Below are positions 9,017-16,733 of a stretch of DNA of 43,402 nt, in pieces. The notes under the pieces were generated by a model. It ran no database searches and had not been told where the DNA came from. It saw only the letters and a list, made by a program, of their open reading frames with translations. The stretch is taken from positions 1 to 43,402 of the forward strand of contig SHMT01000037.1 in the NCBI GenBank assembly GCA_004282745.1, in the 5' to 3' direction. This DNA comes from Candidatus Scalindua sp. SCAELEC01 (GTDB lineage Bacteria; Planctomycetota; Brocadiia; Brocadiales; Scalinduaceae). Position 1 is the first letter of the stretch, and each line of letters starts with the position of its first letter. Made by a program: the position numbers and the translations under genes.

Positions 9017-9766
9017 ATGGATTTTATTGATACAGGATTTGATAATGCCTATATGAATATGGCAATCGATGAAGTCTTGCTTGCATCAACGGGTCCCCTT
9101 CTCAGGCTTTATCAGTGGCAACCCGTGGCGGTATCTATTGGCAGGTTTCAGGATATTCATGATATAGATGTCGATTTTTGCAAGAGGAGCAAGATCGATA
9201 TCGTCAGGAGAATTACGGGAGGAAAGAGCGTCTTGCACGAAAAGCAGCTCACCTACTCTTTTATTATTGACAGAGGCACGATGCCAAGGTCAATAATCGA
9301 CTCCTACAATGTTATTAGTAGTGCTATTACTCTTGGTCTCCACTCTTTAGGTTTAGACACTGAAATGAATAAAGTGATGTGTGTGAACAGAGAGAATCCC
9401 GTCTGCTTCCAAGAACCATCCTTCAATGAAATCGTAATGAACAAAAGGAAAATTGTTGGTAGTGCCCAGACGAGGCGAAGAGGAAGACTCCTTCAGCACG
9501 GTTCAATTCTCACCGGAGTAGATATAAAGAAACTCTCAAACTGCTTTATACAAAAACCAAAAATCCATGATTTGAGTAAGAGTATCGCATACATTGATGT
9601 CCCAGATAAAGAGTTAAAGAGTGCTATGAAATATGGATTTTCCAAACTTTTTGAGACCCCTTTAAACAAAAGAGATTTAAGTAGCAGGGAGTTGTCAGAG
9701 GCAAGAGTGTTAGCAAGGGAAAAGTATCGATCGAGGGAGTGGATAGAGAGGTACCAACATGTATGA
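9017..9766 (+). CDS. lipM: Lipoyl/octanoyl protein transferase, LplA/LipM family
   Basis: This 249-residue member of the biotin/lipoate ligase fold has the binding loop RRITGGKSVLH at 64-74 and the catalytic-lysine segment KIVGSAQTRR at 145-154, followed by LQHGSIL. A cysteine at 130 in CFQEPSFNEIV sits where LipM octanoyltransferases have their acyl-enzyme cysteine. This, together with an adjacent lipA, suggests octanoyl transfer from ACP to GcvH more than scavenging of free lipoate; the choice of LipM over LplA is inference. There is no clear ribosome site before the ATG. Its end overlaps lpdA by 8 bases, keeping it within the operon. Confidence 0.8.
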   Translation: MDFIDTGFDNAYMNMAIDEVLLASTGPLLRLYQWQPVAVSIGRFQDIHDIDVDFCKRSKIDIVRRITGGKSVLHEKQLTYSFIIDRGTMPRSIIDSYNVISSAITLGLHSLGLDTEMNKVMCVNRENPVCFQEPSFNEIVMNKRKIVGSAQTRRRGRLLQHGSILTGVDIKKLSNCFIQKPKIHDLSKSIAYIDVPDKELKSAMKYGFSKLFETPLNKRDLSSRELSEARVLAREKYRSREWIERYQHV

Positions 9767-11012
9767 TGCAGTCATAATCGGTGCCGGACCGGGGGGGTAT
9801 TCGTGCGCAACGGAGATAGCAAGTCTGGGTGGTAGAGCTCTCATCATTGAAAGAGAGAGAGTCGGCGGAACGTGTACGAACTACGGCTGTATCCCTACAA
9901 AGGCCTTAATCAGTTCAGCAGGCCTCATCGAAGACCTTGCACACTCTTCGAGAAAGGGGATTGATGCATCCTATACAATCAATTTCGAGAAGATGATGAA
10001 AAGGAAAAATCGTATTGTTAACACTCTCGTCAGAGGAATCAAATTAACTATACACAATAAGGGAATAGATTTTCTCCAGGGGGAAGCGCGTATCATTTCC
10101 GAAAACAGGGTTCGGGTAGGCAGTCAGGAAATTGAGGCGAGGAACATCGTTATTGCCACGGGAAGCGAACCAATCAAGATCGCTTCCGGAGAGAACATTT
10201 TGACGAGTAGGGAAATCCTTGAACTCACGTCTATCCCATCCAAACTAGTCATCATTGGAGGGGGAGTAATAGGGTTTGAATTTGCGATTATTTTTCAAAC
10301 CCTTGGCAGTTGTGTTACCATAATCGAGGCGATGGAGACGATACTCCCGGATCTTGACCACGATCTCTCTGCTGAAATTGAGAGAATTGCACAACGAAAA
10401 GGTATTACCATACTGGTGGAGAAAAAGGCAGAGATTAACCATGGAATTTCTTTGGATGGTAAAGAGATTCCCTTTGACAAAGTCCTTGTCGCTGTCGGAA
10501 GGAGACCACATCTGCCGGAATTGAGTGGTATCGATTATGGTACGGTAAACGGGAAGATGCAGACAGAGATTGATACGATATATGCAGTCGGTGATGTAAC
10601 AGGCAAGAATCAATTGGCACACGTGGCAACGATGCAGGGTATCGTTGCTGCACATAATATCATGGGGCAAGAGAGAATAATGAATTACGCCTGCATACCC
10701 AATTGTATCTACACCCTACCGGAGATTGCGTCCGTTGGTGTATCAGAGACAGAAGGTCACGACGTATATAGGGCTGACTATGCAGCAAACGCCAGGGCCA
10801 GGTGCAGTGACAAATTAGATGGCTTTATGAAGATAGTGGTTGATAAAAAGAGCAGACAGATAAAAGGGGTGCACATTATCGGTGAAAATGCAACCGACCT
10901 AATTGCAACAGCCGTTACAATTATAGAAAAAAAGGTGACACGGGAAGACGTATTAAATATGATATTTCCTCATCCTACGTATAGTGAACTTTTCATTGAA
11001 GCACTCAAATAG
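9759..11012 (+). CDS. lpdA: Dihydrolipoyl dehydrogenase (L protein)
   Basis: The flavoprotein reoxidises dihydrolipoyl-GcvH with NAD+. It has the FAD-binding GAGPGGYS at 8-15 and the redox disulfide C39/C44 in GGTCTNYGC. The NAD-binding motif VIIGGGVIGFEF follows, then AVGDVTG, and the C-terminal catalytic histidine in FPHPTYSE. At 417 residues it is shorter than the usual 460-475. Part of this is loop loss and part is the end, which stops soon after HPTYSELFIEALK. The stop TAG is the first triplet of a B repeat (TAGTGGCTG), so the last residues of the ancestral protein may have been replaced by that insertion. All catalytic residues remain. Confidence 0.93.
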   Translation: MYDAVIIGAGPGGYSCATEIASLGGRALIIERERVGGTCTNYGCIPTKALISSAGLIEDLAHSSRKGIDASYTINFEKMMKRKNRIVNTLVRGIKLTIHNKGIDFLQGEARIISENRVRVGSQEIEARNIVIATGSEPIKIASGENILTSREILELTSIPSKLVIIGGGVIGFEFAIIFQTLGSCVTIIEAMETILPDLDHDLSAEIERIAQRKGITILVEKKAEINHGISLDGKEIPFDKVLVAVGRRPHLPELSGIDYGTVNGKMQTEIDTIYAVGDVTGKNQLAHVATMQGIVAAHNIMGQERIMNYACIPNCIYTLPEIASVGVSETEGHDVYRADYAANARARCSDKLDGFMKIVVDKKSRQIKGVHIIGENATDLIATAVTIIEKKVTREDVLNMIFPHPTYSELFIEALK

Positions 11013-11319
11013 TGGCTGACCCAACTACCCACCTACTGCGTTGCCATAAAAATTCCGTAATCCTCACGTACTATAGGGTTCTGAAAAAAAGAACTCTACA
11101 TTCTTGCATCTCATTTTCAGGTCATCTTTGTCCGACCTTCATTCGCCGAATCCTCAACGTAGCTCTGGCTACGCTTGTGGTCCAGCTCAATCAGCTCGAC
11201 CAAATCTTACCTAAACCTGAGCGCAATAAATTGTAAAATTATTATTTTCAGAACCCTTAGCACGCTCCGGTTCTGAATTTTTTACGCGCCTTGTATCTGG
11301 GCAGTTGGGTCAGCCACTA
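11010..11319. repeat. Element B copy with an A element nested inside
   Basis: The ends TAGTGGCTGACCCAACT (11010-11026) and its exact reverse complement (11303-11319) form a perfect 17-bp terminal inverted repeat, and similarity extends a few bases further inward. The inner flanks (AATTCCGTAATCCTCACGTA on the left, GCACGCTCCGGTTCTGAATT on the right) match the middle of the B copy at 20527. The central 190 bases are an A element (11071-11260). B therefore arrived first and A inserted into it later. Confidence 0.85.
11071..11260. mobile_element. Repeat element A, copy 1 (divergent), inside element B
   Basis: This is a roughly 190-bp element with ends TATAGGGTTCTGAAAA and TTTTCAGAACCCTTAG. The interior aligns with the other two full A copies (16696-16884 and 36436-36624) over segments such as GCATCTCATTTTCAGG, GTAGCTCTGGCTACG, GTGGTCCAGCTCAATCAG and CGACCAAATCT. 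It contains no plausible coding region, so it is non-autonomous. It is the most diverged of the full copies. Confidence 0.8.
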
Positions 11320-11452
11320 AAAATTCTGAAAGTGCGTGATCTAGTAAAAGATGCATTAGAACTGCAGGAAGATATAGCCTTGTCCAACTTTGCAGAAAAA
11401 AGATGTAAATTCATCTATTGCCAAACTCATTGTTTATTAGTAATATGTCGTT
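11320..11452 (+). pseudogene. Remnant of a RelB/Phd-type antitoxin upstream of the RelE toxin
   Basis: Reading from about 11323 gives VRDLVKDALELQEDIALSNFAEKR, the typical tail half of antitoxins paired with RelE toxins. It has no start codon because element B ends just before it. After AEKR the frame drifts and runs into the toxin's own start. The remnant looks like an antitoxin whose 5' half was removed when the B element landed. Confidence 0.55.
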
Positions 11453-11758
11453 ATGGTTGATCCATCATATGCAATCGAATTTTCTAACCCATCATATCGA
11501 CATCTTGAAACCTTCAGGAGGTTTGATAGAAATAGGATTCTTGATAACATCAAGAACCAACTGATTTATAAGCCCAGTGAGGTAACAAGGAATAAGAAAT
11601 TACTACGGGAAAATCCTCTGGCAGATTGGGAATTAAGAGTTGATCCATATAGAGTATTTTATGATATAGACGAAACAAAAAGAATAGTCAGAATTCTGGC
11701 AATTGGTATAAAAGATCATGAAAAAATAATTATTGATGGAGAGGAGATAATTTTATGA
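11453..11758 (+). CDS. RelE/ParE-family toxin
   Basis: This 101-residue small basic protein has the RelE/ParE fold signature: YAIEFSNPSYRHLETFRRFD at the start, a central RNKKLLRENPLADWELRVDPYRVFYD strand pair, and KRIVRILAIGIKDHEK near the end. Such toxins are mRNA interferases or gyrase poisons, and this subgroup is not assigned. It overlaps the next ORF by 4 bases (ATGA-type coupling), so toxin precedes antitoxin. A second, degraded antitoxin lies upstream. The ATG at 11453 is within the array after the remnant; expression control may have changed. Confidence 0.8.
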   Translation: MVDPSYAIEFSNPSYRHLETFRRFDRNRILDNIKNQLIYKPSEVTRNKKLLRENPLADWELRVDPYRVFYDIDETKRIVRILAIGIKDHEKIIIDGEEIIL

Positions 11759-11997
11759 AAACAATAGATATATCATCAGATGTGCCATCTATTAAAAAAC
11801 TCTTAGATATGGCAAAAAAGGAATCACTACTTATCAAAACAATAGATGGGGAATCTTTTGTTATTAGTTCAACAGATGAATTCAATTCTGAGGTAGAGCT
11901 TTTACGAAAGAATCACAAATTCCTTTCTATGCTTGATGATTTCAAAAGTAGTGGTGAAACAATTTCTATTGATGAAGTAGAGAAAAACTTACGTTAA
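11755..11997 (+). CDS. Probable Phd-like antitoxin partner
   Basis: This 80-residue acidic protein has a Phd/YefM-like opening (MKTIDISSDVPSIKKLLDMA, then SLLIKTIDGESFVISS) and a charged helical tail (LRKNHKFLSMLDDF and ISIDEVEKNLR). It is coupled to the RelE-like gene by a 4-base overlap. Small hydrophilic proteins of this type usually neutralise the toxin and repress their own promoter, but no promoter lies between the two genes here. An alternative reading is a conserved accessory protein with the real antitoxin being the upstream remnant. Confidence 0.65.
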   Translation: MKTIDISSDVPSIKKLLDMAKKESLLIKTIDGESFVISSTDEFNSEVELLRKNHKFLSMLDDFKSSGETISIDEVEKNLR

Positions 11998-12202
11998 TAA
12001 ACTTAAGGGAACATTTGAGAACGTTTATTAAAACATAAATTCAGCCTAACCAGTCAGTCGAGTTGACGCCTTTATCATGTGCGATTTCTAAATCTTTGGA
12101 TTTCCTTTAATATTTTACTTTTACTTAATATTATATCCACCATATCGGCGTACCTAATATTTTTCGATAGGCTTTTCCGGTGATATACACAATGACTTTG
12201 GA

Positions 12203-12618
12203 GTGTTTTCCAAAGGCTATTACATGGCAAGTAAAATTCTAGCCAAGCATATCCTTGAGAAAAATCGTTTCTCTTGCTACGAAGCCTATCCTGTAGCTTT
12301 TCTATATCGTCATGCTTTTGAACTTGCACTTAAAAACATTATCTACAAAGGCGCTTTATTGGCTGCACTAAGCAGTTTTGATGATCTCGATTCAAAATTG
12401 TACAACACGCATAGTCTAGAGTTTCTCGCAGATACGTCTCAAAAAGTGCTGAATAAACTCTTTCCTCATGACTCTATATCTTTCTTTTAGCACAGGATTT
12501 CGATGCCATAGATAAGAATTTTTATGTGTATCGCTATCCAATAAATACATCTGGAGAATCAGCTGTGGCGGAAGAACAGTGCGTAAATTTATGTCTAAAG
12601 TCAAATCTTGATTTGTGA
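12203..12618 (+). pseudogene. Frameshifted HEPN-like hypothetical protein
   Basis: The first part (12203-12490, GTG start) reads FSKGYYMASKILAKHILEK, then YPVAFLYRHAFELALKNIIYKG, a HEPN-like helical pattern. Near 12480 the frame breaks. In another frame the protein continues as LAQDFDAIDKNFYVYRYPIN and on to a stop at 12616-12618. The 5' end also lacks a ribosome site. A single frameshift plus a lost 5' end points to decay. No function can be assigned beyond a possible HEPN relationship. Confidence 0.55.
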
Positions 12619-12620
12619 TT

Positions 12621-12695
12621 AGTCAAGTAGGGTAGGCATTGCCTACCGTCATTTATATAGTTTTGGTTGGCAGGCATTGCCTGCCCTACTTGACT
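12621..12695. repeat. REP-like palindrome
   Basis: The arms AGTCAAGTAGGGTAGGCATT and the complementary end (GCATTGCCTGCCCTACTTGACT region) flank a 25-base AT-rich centre. Each arm also contains its own small palindrome, AGGCATTGCCT. The design matches REP/REPIN sequences mobilised in trans by REP-associated Y1 transposases. It sits exactly between a pseudogene stop and a truncated transposase. Confidence 0.7.
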
Positions 12696-12702
12696 GAGAA
12701 AT

Positions 12703-13027
12703 TCCACCCACACATTCACGCTATTGTTTCTGATGGTCTTTTTAGGGAAACTGGCTCATTCTACGTCATGCCTGATGTCGATTTAAAACCACTTGAAGAT
12801 ATCTTCCGCGCAAGTGTATTCAAGATGCTGAAAGACGAAGGTAAAATAGATGACGACGTATTCAACAAACTCATGAATTGGAGACATTCCGGTTTCAGTG
12901 TACACAACGGTTCAAGAGTTGCAAGGGACGATGAAAAGGGAAAGGAAGCCATCTCACAATATATTATCCGCAATACCTTCTCTCTTGAAAAGCTAACATA
13001 TAATGAAGAGACCAATACCGTTATTTA
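12703..13027 (+). pseudogene. IS91-like (Y2/HUH) transposase fragment 1
   Basis: The reading frame gives FHPHIHAIVSDGLF, in which HPHIH is the metal-binding HUH motif of IS91-family transposases, followed by MPDVDLKPLEDIFRASVF and IIRNTFSLEKLTYNEE. It lacks the N-terminus (replaced by a REP-like palindrome) and the catalytic tyrosine region. After 13027 the sequence diverges into unrelated AT-rich DNA although the frame stays open to 13193. The part 12746-13027 is duplicated at 14758-15038. Confidence 0.75.
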
Positions 13028-13127
13028 TGTTCAAATTTGCAAATCTTCAATTTATCTTCCACTTTTTTACCAAAGCAGAGCAATTCAGAGCATCATTTTT
13101 AAAAAATATTTGAATTTTGGTAATAAT

Positions 13128-13217
13128 TTTACTACCCTTACTGAATATCTAATAAGCAAATTCCTATCGTCTCATCTTTACTACCCTTACTGAATATCTA
13201 ATAAGCAAATTCCTATC
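13128..13217. repeat. Two tandem copies of a 39-41-bp sequence
   Basis: The sequence starting TTTACTACCCTTACTGAATA and ending TTCCTATC occurs at 13128-13168 and again at 13177-13217, identical, with a period of 49 bases. It lies between the transposase fragment and mgtE. Only two units exist, so it is not a CRISPR array. Confidence 0.8.
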
Positions 13218-13310
13218 ATCCATCTGTATTTCATTTGGCCTTGTATAGGATATATCTTATTGATTTCCTAGACAAGACCCAAATTTTTTATATATCGAGA
13301 GGAGTGTTAA

Positions 13311-14615
13311 ATGTCAACACGCGAAAACCTGCTGACTGTCATGAAAAAATTTATTGAGAATGACTATCTTACCGCAGCACGGATTATGGAAGAAGTTAAA
13401 GAATCACAGGCGGTTGACGTATTAAATAATCTTCCCCCTAAACTTTCCGTAAAAGTGATCTCCAGCCTGCAACCAAATTCTCTAGCCTCACTATTAACAA
13501 AACTTCCTGCCAGTCTTTTTGATGAGATTATCAGCAATCTTGATCCTCAAAAAATCAGCGATATAATCCTGGGCATTCCTGACGAACTTCGAAAAAGTTT
13601 TCTTGACAAAACCCCTGAAAAAAGTAAGCGGCACATCCAGGAACTTTTAACTTTTCCGGAAGATAGCGCGGGGCGTCTCATGACAAAGGATTATGTTGCC
13701 TTTCACTCACATATGAAGGTCAAGGACGCCATCAGTAAAATTAGGACGACTCGCAAAAGAGTTTCTGATTATACCTACATTGTGGATGATGAACATAGAT
13801 TAGCAGGAGTATTGAGCATGTATAATCTTATCCAGGCTCACAGAGAGAGCAATTTAGAGTCAATTATGGAAAGGGATATTTATAAGGTGGATTGTTTTGA
13901 CGCACGCCAAAAGATAGTTGACGAACTGAAACAATACAGATATTCCAACGCCCCTGTTGTTGACAGCCAGAACCACATGCTTGGCATAATAAGGGCGGAA
14001 AGGCTGATCGGACAGGGGCAGGAGAATGTGGCGGGAGATATCCAGAAGATGGTCGGCGTAAGCGCGGAGGAGCGGACGTTCTCATCCGTATGGTTCTCTT
14101 TGCGCAAACGTTTACCATGGCTTCATGTTAATCTGGTAACAGCTTTTGCAGCCGCTGGAGTAGTGGCGATATTCGAGGACATTATACATCAGATCACGGC
14201 TCTGGCCATCTTTCTCCCGGTTGTAGCGGGACAGGGTGGCAACTCAGGGGCGCAGACCCTTGCGGTTGTAATGAGGGGCCTGGTGATGAGGGAAATTCCT
14301 AAAGGCAGATTTAAAAAGCTTATTCTAAAGGAAGGCATAGTGGGCTGTATTAATGGTGTTGTTATAGGAATAGTAACGGGATTGATTGCCTGGCTCTGGC
14401 GGGGTAATCCTTTTCTCGGAATTGTAATCGGCATGGGGATGATTGTAAACCTGATTGCGGCCGGTTTATCAGGGGCGGCCATTCCAATTGTCATGAAAAA
14501 GCTTGGCGCTGACCCTGCTCAATCATCAAGCATTATCTTGACAACAGTTACTGATGTCGTTGGTTTTTTCTCGTTTTTGAGCTTTGCCGTGTTGTTTCAA
14601 AAACTTTTATTATGA
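13311..14615 (+). CDS. mgtE: Magnesium transporter MgtE
   Basis: MgtE is a gated Mg2+ channel of the inner membrane. The 434 residues divide into a helical N domain (about 1-120, many PxxLxxxLL-type repeats), two CBS domains (about 125-240, with the AGRLMTKDYVAF opening and GIIRAERLIG) and a C-terminal membrane part from about 265. The pore-region signature GGNSGAQTLAVVMRGL is present. GAGGAG lies eight bases before the ATG. The gene looks intact, but it sits together with a glgP fragment between two copies of a transposase fragment. This suggests that it was brought in or carried along as a block. Confidence 0.93.
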   Translation: MSTRENLLTVMKKFIENDYLTAARIMEEVKESQAVDVLNNLPPKLSVKVISSLQPNSLASLLTKLPASLFDEIISNLDPQKISDIILGIPDELRKSFLDKTPEKSKRHIQELLTFPEDSAGRLMTKDYVAFHSHMKVKDAISKIRTTRKRVSDYTYIVDDEHRLAGVLSMYNLIQAHRESNLESIMERDIYKVDCFDARQKIVDELKQYRYSNAPVVDSQNHMLGIIRAERLIGQGQENVAGDIQKMVGVSAEERTFSSVWFSLRKRLPWLHVNLVTAFAAAGVVAIFEDIIHQITALAIFLPVVAGQGGNSGAQTLAVVMRGLVMREIPKGRFKKLILKEGIVGCINGVVIGIVTGLIAWLWRGNPFLGIVIGMGMIVNLIAAGLSGAAIPIVMKKLGADPAQSSSIILTTVTDVVGFFSFLSFAVLFQKLLL

Positions 14616-14626
14616 GAGGTAATCTT

Positions 14627-14763
14627 ATGGACTCTATGAAAGACAAGTTTCCCAAAATACCGGAAAGGATAGCCGGGCTCGGTGAGTTGGCATATAACCT
14701 GTGTTGGAGCTGGAATCCGGCTAGCCAGGATGCTTTTTAAATCTCTGGACAAGGAACGGAAAC
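14627..14763 (+). pseudogene. glgP: Truncated, frameshifted alpha-glucan phosphorylase start
   Basis: A good ribosome site (GAGAGG) and ATG at 14627 begin a frame reading FPKIPERIAGLGELAYNLCW and then SWNPA, the N-terminal domain of bacterial/archaeal glycogen phosphorylase of the DUF3417 type. It stops at 14740, but a shifted frame continues MLFKSLDKER, as expected for the family. At about 14757 the sequence joins the second transposase fragment. More than 90% of the gene is therefore missing. Confidence 0.8.
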
Positions 14764-15258
14764 GGGAACATTCTACGTCATGCCTGATGTCGATTTAAAA
14801 CCACTTGAAGATATCTTCCGCGCAAGTGTATTCAAGATGCTGAAAGACGAAGGTAAAATAGATGACGACGTAATCAACAAACTCATGAATTGGAGACATT
14901 CTGGCTTTAGTGTACATAATGGAGTAAGAGTTGCAAGAGACGATGTAAAGGGTAAGGAAGCCGTCTCACAATATATCATACGCAATACCTTCTCTCTTGA
15001 AAAGTTAACATATAATGAAGAGAATAATACCGTCATTTATCAATCAAGGATGACACCAGGTAAAAACAAGAGGAATTCATAGCGGCTATTACACAACATA
15101 TCCCGGAAAAATCGTTTCAAATGGTCCGTTACTACGGTTGGTATTCAAACAAGTTTCGCGGACTACGCAAGAAACAGGGAATTCCCAAACCAGGAGAATC
15201 TCTGGAACAGGAACCTGTTAATATAGTGATTATACTGGTAATCCAGGATTTGCGTTAA
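14758..15258 (+). pseudogene. IS91-like transposase fragment 2 (C-terminal part, frameshifted)
   Basis: This part duplicates 12746-13027, with the first 110 or so bases nearly identical and the rest roughly 90% alike. It then continues further than copy 1. Near 15070 the frame shifts, and the downstream frame reads EEFIAAITQHIPEKSFQMVR, YYGWYSNKFRG and LRKKQGIPKPGES. These are the IS91 C-terminal segment with the catalytic tyrosines. It ends at a stop at 15256-15258. Broken by truncation and frameshift, it cannot make an active transposase. Confidence 0.8.
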
Positions 15259-15609
15259 TTGTAATATATAGTTTTGGCTCATTATTTGTGAAGTATATAC
15301 AAAACTATATATATCGTCACTTGAAAAGCAAGTGGAGCAAAATAACAAAAGGATAACGTGAACGGGCCATGAACGAGTTAGCTCTCGGAAAGGGGTCGCA
15401 TTTAAGCATTTCATTAGGACGACACCATACCTCTTTAATTTAACCCGGAAAAAGCTGGGATTGTTAGCAAACCTGCGTTGTGGTAGTAAAGGAGTGTCAC
15501 CTCTCATGTTTGCGAACAAGAGAATGGGTTATTATCCAGAACGGTACTACTTATAAGAGATATACTGCTTGAGGGAGTTTCTTGGTTTATCAACTTCAGA
15601 ACAAAATAA
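15259..15609. other. Non-coding tail downstream of the transposase fragment
   Basis: About 350 bases with no convincing gene on either strand. This probably includes the terminal sequence of the IS91-like element, but I could not identify its end motif. A short ATG-initiated frame near 15505 is too small to support. Confidence 0.4.
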
Positions 15610-15631
15610 AAAAAGGACAAACCTCCTTTTT
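15610..15631 (-). terminator. Rho-independent terminator for the RHH-doc operon
   Basis: The stem AAAAAGGA/TCCTTTTT with a 6-base loop is followed on the minus strand by a T-rich run. It lies 22 bases after the doc stop codon. Confidence 0.65.
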
Positions 15632-15653
15632 AGTCTGATCTTTCTCTTGTTTA

Positions 15654-16037
15654 TCATAGTTTTGTGCTATTTGTTTTTATCCAATCAGCGATTTCCTGCT
15701 CACCCATATTCCCCTCAGCAATTTTCATGACAAACGAGTACTTATCACTTTGAGAGGCATGAATATCATATCCATTCATCCTTAGAATGAGGCGCATAGA
15801 CTCAAAACCAACACGTTTGTTTCCGTCAACAAAAGGATGATTGTTAATAAGAGAATACCCTAACACCGCTGTTTTGAGAAATAAATCCGGATAAAAGTCT
15901 TGTCCACCAAATGATGATTGTGGCCTATAGACTGCAGATTCCATTAGCCCTTTATCACGAACTCCATGAGAACCTCCCGTTGCCCCAATAATCTGCTTAT
16001 GAAGATACATAACTTGTTTGGGATAAAGATAATTCAT
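15654..16037 (-). CDS. doc: Doc-type (death-on-curing) Fic-fold toxin
   Basis: Doc proteins phosphorylate and inactivate EF-Tu. The 127-residue protein has the Fic/Doc active-site motif HPFVDGNKR at 67-75 and the typical opening YLYPKQVMYLHKQIIGATGGSHGVRD, with the conserved GLMESAV segment after it. Doc itself has HxFxxANKR, and the GNKR form here is common in chromosomal relatives. The gene starts three bases after the stop of a ribbon-helix-helix gene and ends just before a terminator, making a two-gene toxin-antitoxin operon. The sequence is intact, so the toxin should be active. Confidence 0.88.
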   Translation of the reverse strand: MNYLYPKQVMYLHKQIIGATGGSHGVRDKGLMESAVYRPQSSFGGQDFYPDLFLKTAVLGYSLINNHPFVDGNKRVGFESMRLILRMNGYDIHASQSDKYSFVMKIAEGNMGEQEIADWIKTNSTKL

Positions 16038-16040
16038 GAA

Positions 16041-16256
16041 CTATGCCAATTTTTTAAGCAGCTCCTTATCCTCACGAATCAGCAAATCTATCTCCTTTTT
16101 CAGATCTGAAGTAATAATATCCTCCTTATGTTGCCGGATGACCAACCCGATCCCCTCCCGAATAAGAGCGGACTTTGGAATATGCGTTTCCTTCGAAACT
16201 GCATCAAGAATTTTCAACTGTTCTTCTTCAATTTTTAAACTGATGGATTTCATCAT
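16041..16256 (-). CDS. Ribbon-helix-helix antitoxin of the Doc pair
   Basis: The 71-residue product starts MMKSISLKIEEEQLKILDAV, a typical ribbon-helix-helix DNA-binding opening, followed by PKSALIREGIGLVI and a charged tail ending DKELLKKLA. I chose the ATG at 16256 because GGAGGT is seven bases upstream (complement of 16263-16268); a longer frame to 16325 would run through the promoter. It should neutralise Doc and repress the operon by binding the palindrome at 16280-16305. Doc partners are more often Phd-type, so an RHH partner is a less common pairing. Confidence 0.82.
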   Translation of the reverse strand: MMKSISLKIEEEQLKILDAVSKETHIPKSALIREGIGLVIRQHKEDIITSDLKKEIDLLIREDKELLKKLA

Positions 16257-16262
16257 CTTTTT

Positions 16263-16305
16263 ACCTCCGTAATAAATATACTTAACAATACAAGTATTGT
16301 CAAGT
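16263..16305 (-). promoter_or_regulatory. Promoter and palindromic operator of the RHH-doc operon
   Basis: On the minus strand TTGACA (16303-16298) and TATATT (16280-16275) are separated by exactly 17 bases. A palindrome with 12-bp arms, ACTTAACAATAC/GTATTGTCAAGT (11 of 12 paired), covers 16280-16305, between and over the two boxes. Binding of the RHH protein there would block RNA polymerase. The ribosome site GGAGGT follows. Confidence 0.78.
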
Positions 16306-16334
16306 ATTTCGATGGTTGCTTCCATGCACCTGGT

Positions 16335-16733
16335 TTATATTTTAATATTTTTCATTAACTCGTATGCAATATTGTTACCTACAAGACGCATTATACTCTC
16401 TTCTGCACTACCAAAACTTAATAAATTAATGCTGCCATACCAGACAATTTTTTGATCAATAATCGCAAATTTCTGATGAATGTTTGATCTTAAAATCACC
16501 GTGATCCCCATATTCTTTAACATATCAAAAATCTGTTCTAAAACCGCTTTCCTTTTATCTTTAAAATCTTGAGATGGTCTTGTTACAACAGTAATTTCTA
16601 CCTGTTTATTGACTATATTATTAAAATATTGAAGCGTCTGTATAACTCTCTTATTGGTAACAAACGGGCTGACAATTACAATTTCTCTTGATGCGCTTAG
16701 GGCCCAGGAAAGAATAACTTGTCGTTCTCGCAT
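16335..16733 (-). pseudogene. Severed PLD-nuclease C-terminal domain of the TOTE gene
   Basis: Residues 13-132 form a phospholipase-D-type nuclease half with one HKD motif: H86, K88 and D93 in HQKFAIID, then GSIN at 100-103. The preceding SASREIVIVSPFVTNKR is the usual strand and loop opening of this domain. The first 12 residues (MRERQVILSWAL) are encoded by repeat A, so the apparent start codon belongs to the element and not to the original gene. No ribosome site is visible. Removing element A with one CTAAG copy joins this frame directly to the helicase gene upstream. The domain may be expressed as a separate polypeptide, but it is best read as the broken end of one gene. Confidence 0.75.

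Noticed and set aside
13128-13217. CRISPR array
   Set aside because: Only two identical units with a 49-base period and an 8-base spacer; no cas genes are present.
15163-15519. 118-codon minus-strand frame
   Set aside because: It overlaps the C-terminal part of the transposase fragment in antisense and has no ribosome site.
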